From positions 585,034-649,033 of the forward strand of contig VWZL01001940.1 in the NCBI GenBank assembly GCA_013396915.1: a DNA stretch of 64,000 nt, in the 5' to 3' direction. Every line of letters starts with the position of its first letter. Positions within the stretch are counted from its first letter, which is position 1. A program made the position numbers and the translations under genes. The stretch is from Stercorarius parasiticus. Lineage: Eukaryota > Chordata > Aves > Charadriiformes > Stercorariidae. Shown here piece by piece: positions 60,801-64,000 of the stretch. The notes beneath the pieces were generated by a model that was not told the DNA's origin, ran no database searches, and was given only the letters and a program-made list of their open reading frames with translations.

Positions 60801-63684
60801 ACACAACAGTTCATCCACAAGTATGAACAGGTTCATCAAAAGACATCAAAAAGACATTATCAGTCCAAGAGCAATTCAATGATGAGTCCCAGAGCCCTGG
60901 CACATCCCCCCACAATGTCAGCACCTCCTTATGCAACTGCCCCGTCAGTATGTAGAGGAGCCACATGAGACTAGCACAGACGCTGGGAGAGCAGGTTTTA
61001 AGTTATTCTTCCACAAGAAAAAGCAGTAATAATTAAGCAATGCCTAATAGATGCCTGGGCTCTATCTATTTGAGAATCCTTGCACCCTTGATTGTAGCTA
61101 TACACCAAGAAAACAGCACTCCCTCTAAGCAGCTTGTTTAAATATCCGTGCTATCTCCAGTAGAGAACTCTGCAGCAATTTCTAGGAAAGATGACACCAG
61201 AGCACCACAGTTTCCACATCTCTGGCTTACTGCCCTTGGATAGTCCTTTTTTGTGCAGAGTCGGTAAGGCTGGAAAACTTGTTTCCACCTCACATTGGCT
61301 GGTGATGCAACCTCCCTCCCTTGCATCCTAACCAACAGCAAAGCCCTTCTGAAGATCCCACTCAGTGGTCTACAGGAACAAAATAACTACACTGTTTTTG
61401 TCCAAGCCCCACTTTGCCAGGGTGATGCTACTGGAAAGCTAAAGCTTTCACAACGAGCTTCTAGGTTGCTTCTCAATTCCTAAAACTGACGGTCACATGC
61501 CAGCAGGCTCAGCTAGTGCCCTGCAGTAACGCTTCATGTAAGGCAAGGGCACCATGCCTTTGCTCTACTGCTCCACCTGCAAGAAAGAATTTCCCCTGTA
61601 GAAGCATGGGAGAGAAGAGGGACAGGGAACACACCAGGCTATGGTATATAGAAACAAGATGTAAGCATTTGTCTCTTACAGCCATCTCCTGACAGAAGGT
61701 TACTGCAGAATAGATGCCCCCCCCCCCCCAAAGCTGTGTGCCCACACGCTGGTCAGCTGTTGTTGCCTCATCAAGTTTAAGACTGGTCATGTCCAACTTT
61801 ACCCTGTGATGCTGGCACCTTCCTGAACAGAGGTTTCAAAAGTCAAATGTATAGGCCAAGGACATGCTACCAACACCGCTAGGAAAGCAGATTTTTCTGC
61901 TTTCAGAAGCCCTTCCTCTGCTGTTCCTACAGAACCATCAATTTTGGCCACTAGAAACCTTGCCACAAGGGGAAAAAAAAAAATAAAGCTTTTTTTTTTT
62001 ATAGAAGCAGTAATTATCATCCCTGGGTTTGCCATTAAGCTATACTAACAATCCCTTCCCTGGCTCCCTTGACTCTTCTGTAGAAAACTCACTTGAAACC
62101 ACACTATCTTGCCACTTCTGCCTTTGTTCAAAAAAACATGGCGAGTTTCCCTTGTTCCTCTCGTTTCTTTGTTCAGGTGATTTCAAGGCCATCTACAATA
62201 GTATCATTCTCAGCACTACCACTAAAAACAACACTTGTGAATTAGAAAGGAAACTTCCCCGGCCACCTAAATCCTGGTAGAACAAGGCGCACAGGCAGAA
62301 GACAGAGGAGAAGGTCCATGCCATGCCCTGTGTTCTCATGGGTTAGACGCTGCCCTGTCTCATTACATCCTAACATGAAGATAATCGGTCTTGTTCACCT
62401 CGTGCACCACTCAGAGGTATAACCTTTTCCTGAAGTTTTGAAACATGGGGAGTGAAAACTAGTTCTCTTTTCTTTCTACCTGCCCATTCCCAGAAGTTTT
62501 TGAAGAAGTCAGCTGTAGTAACTTGGAACTTCATTTGCTCATCTAGGAATGAGAAACACGTCATGCCTAATTGAGTTAGCCCATAAATTTCTGTCAGATA
62601 TGCTTTCAAATAAAGCTTTTTAATACAAGGAACATTTATCACCACGCAGAAGCGAGACTAGAACGTCACAGCACACTACGGTAATAAGTTTATTTGTTGC
62701 CAGTTGGTATATCTCTAAAATGAGACAAAGGAGGGAGGAAAAGTGTCAGAAATAGAAAGTATCAATATTGTTAACTCAAACAGAAGGTTATATATCCTGA
62801 GGGCTCTGAAATAGTACATAAATAAAGACCTAGTGTCATAATGCAAACATAAAGACACAAGTGCAACATCCCAATCTACGTAAGTGTCCTTCATTGCAAC
62901 ACGGAAACAGCAAGGACAAAAAGTAAATCTGATCCCACGTTATCACTAATTAAATTCATATATACTGATTTTATTTTTTTAAATGAAGCAAGCATATCTG
63001 AATTCATTAGTGGCAGAAAATATTCTTAATAACTTAAGTGCAGCAGCCATCTCCATTTAAAGCTTTTCACTTTTAATTCTAAATATATCTCAAGAATATC
63101 CCTTCTGATTTTTCCACGCTGGACTTAGGGAGGAGAAAGTGGATTCTGAGAGCTAATGACTTACTCTTTTTCCATATTCAGTCCTCACATCTAGTACGTC
63201 ACATCCATGACCTTTCCATAGAGCTTAAGTGTTGTTTCATGTATTGAGTCTTGCCCTAGAGAACTATCTGGCCTTCATGAAACACAACACTATCATCCAT
63301 GAACCAGTCCCAGGTATCATTTACTTCTGGTTATGCGGATCTGTGCTAGTCTGACCTTCTGACTTTGAGCCCAGAGTTCACAAGACACCATAAAACCACT
63401 TTATTCATTTATTAAAACAAACAAAAGACCCAAGGAAATTATTTTCTTCTCATAGACCTAAAAGATCTGTGCCTTGGAATGGTACTCCCTGCATTTCATT
63501 ACTGATTCATGAAGACCTTAACCTGCTAAGTTGCTTTGCAGGCAGAAGCCCCGTGTTTTCTCCTCTCAAGCACTGTTACAACAAAAGCTTAGATCATCCG
63601 CTAGAATGCTTATGCAATGCAGTTCTAAAGAAAAAGCTGTACGAAAATGGATTTATTTCTGACTACTACAGAAAGTGACTGAAC

Positions 63685-63840
63685 ATGAAACAGGGATGCT
63701 ATGTGGGAAACCAGGTTTTGTTCCCTGGAGCAGAAGCAAGTCATTTTACCTCAGTGCCTCAATTTCCTCCTGCCTTCAACTCACGGCGATACTCAGCACT
63801 TTGCAGATATACATGCAGAGGGCTAGAAAGTCTAAAGGCC
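63685..63840 (+). mobile_element. Possible MIR-like CORE-SINE relic
   Basis: The segment agcaagtcattttacctcag followed by tgcctcaatttcctcctgcc strongly resembles the diagnostic MIR block (caagtcacttaacctctctg, then cctcagtttcctcatctg). The following text (cgatactcagcactttgcag) is a weak match to its downstream part. Only this core is convincing, and the ends are guesses. Confidence 0.5.
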
Positions 63841-64000
63841 ATTACCAGGACAGCATTCCGGGCTCCACGGTAGAAAGAATTGTTGCACACGTGCGAGCCA
63901 GACAAAGACAAACCTTGCGGGAATTTTTACCACAGCGCAGTTCAAAGTGAGAAGACCACAGAAAGTCAATTCAAATTACCTCCTAGAGGTAATGGTGGTC

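Larger units (their letters stand above)
43396..64000 (-). other. RCOR1 intron 2, incomplete (more than 20.6 kb)
   Basis: No sequence matching the expected exon 2 (ending near PQYQAVVPDFDP) was found to the right edge, so the intron appears to continue. It holds a T-rich tract (44750-44812), A-rich tracts (47748-47767, 48022-48066 and 49338-49385), an ancient CR1-like relic (53528-54340), possible SINE relics (56500-56605 and 63685-63840), a CpG-enriched patch (57220-57880) and a 13-C run at 61717-61729. I see no other gene. Confidence 0.8.

Noticed and set aside
1..64000. Prokaryotic-type systems: operons, CRISPR arrays, defence islands, phage or plasmid genes
   Set aside because: There are no long contiguous coding frames, no spaced direct repeats and no ribosome-binding pattern. 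The spliced gene and LINE content are those of a vertebrate intron landscape.

Overview
This window is vertebrate nuclear DNA, most likely from a bird. Ten exons on the minus strand spell the conserved parts of the corepressor CoREST (RCOR1). The interspersed repeats are CR1 LINEs, including two whose 3' ends carry the avian-type ATTCTRTG-like octamer. Repeat density is low and I saw no primate or rodent SINEs. A crocodilian or turtle cannot be fully excluded, and I make no species call.

Layout, left to right, which is 3' to 5' for the gene. Positions 1-1850 are 3' untranslated sequence of RCOR1, which appears to run off the left edge because no minus-strand AATAAA or ATTAAA was seen. Positions 1851-22118 hold nine coding exons, numbered 12 to 4 on the assumption that two exons lie further upstream. 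Exon 3 sits alone at 43312-43395 behind a 21 kb intron. From 43396 to the right edge is intron 2. The N-terminal exons 1 and 2 and the main promoter are not in the window. The ten exons join in phase with GT-AG borders and no internal stop. They give 366 residues: the C-terminal part of ELM2, SANT1, the LSD1-binding linker helix, SANT2 and the RCOR1-specific tail VRYASAS.

Everything else is intronic. It contains two clear CR1 copies (30029-31418 and 38508-39568), a CR1 tail of about 55 bp just upstream of the exon 8 acceptor, two much older amniote CR1 or L3-like relics (40195-40980 and 53528-54340), possible MIR-like and L2-like SINE relics, a 29-bp tandem repeat, several G/T-rich or A/C-rich tracts, and a CpG-enriched patch near 57.2-57.9 kb with a perfect minus-strand splice donor. 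The single N at 30985 is flanked by an exact 239-bp repeat, which looks like an unmerged assembly join.

I found no second protein-coding gene, tRNA, rRNA, CRISPR array or novel system. The many short open frames have no family resemblance, many begin at non-ATG codons, and they are best read as chance.
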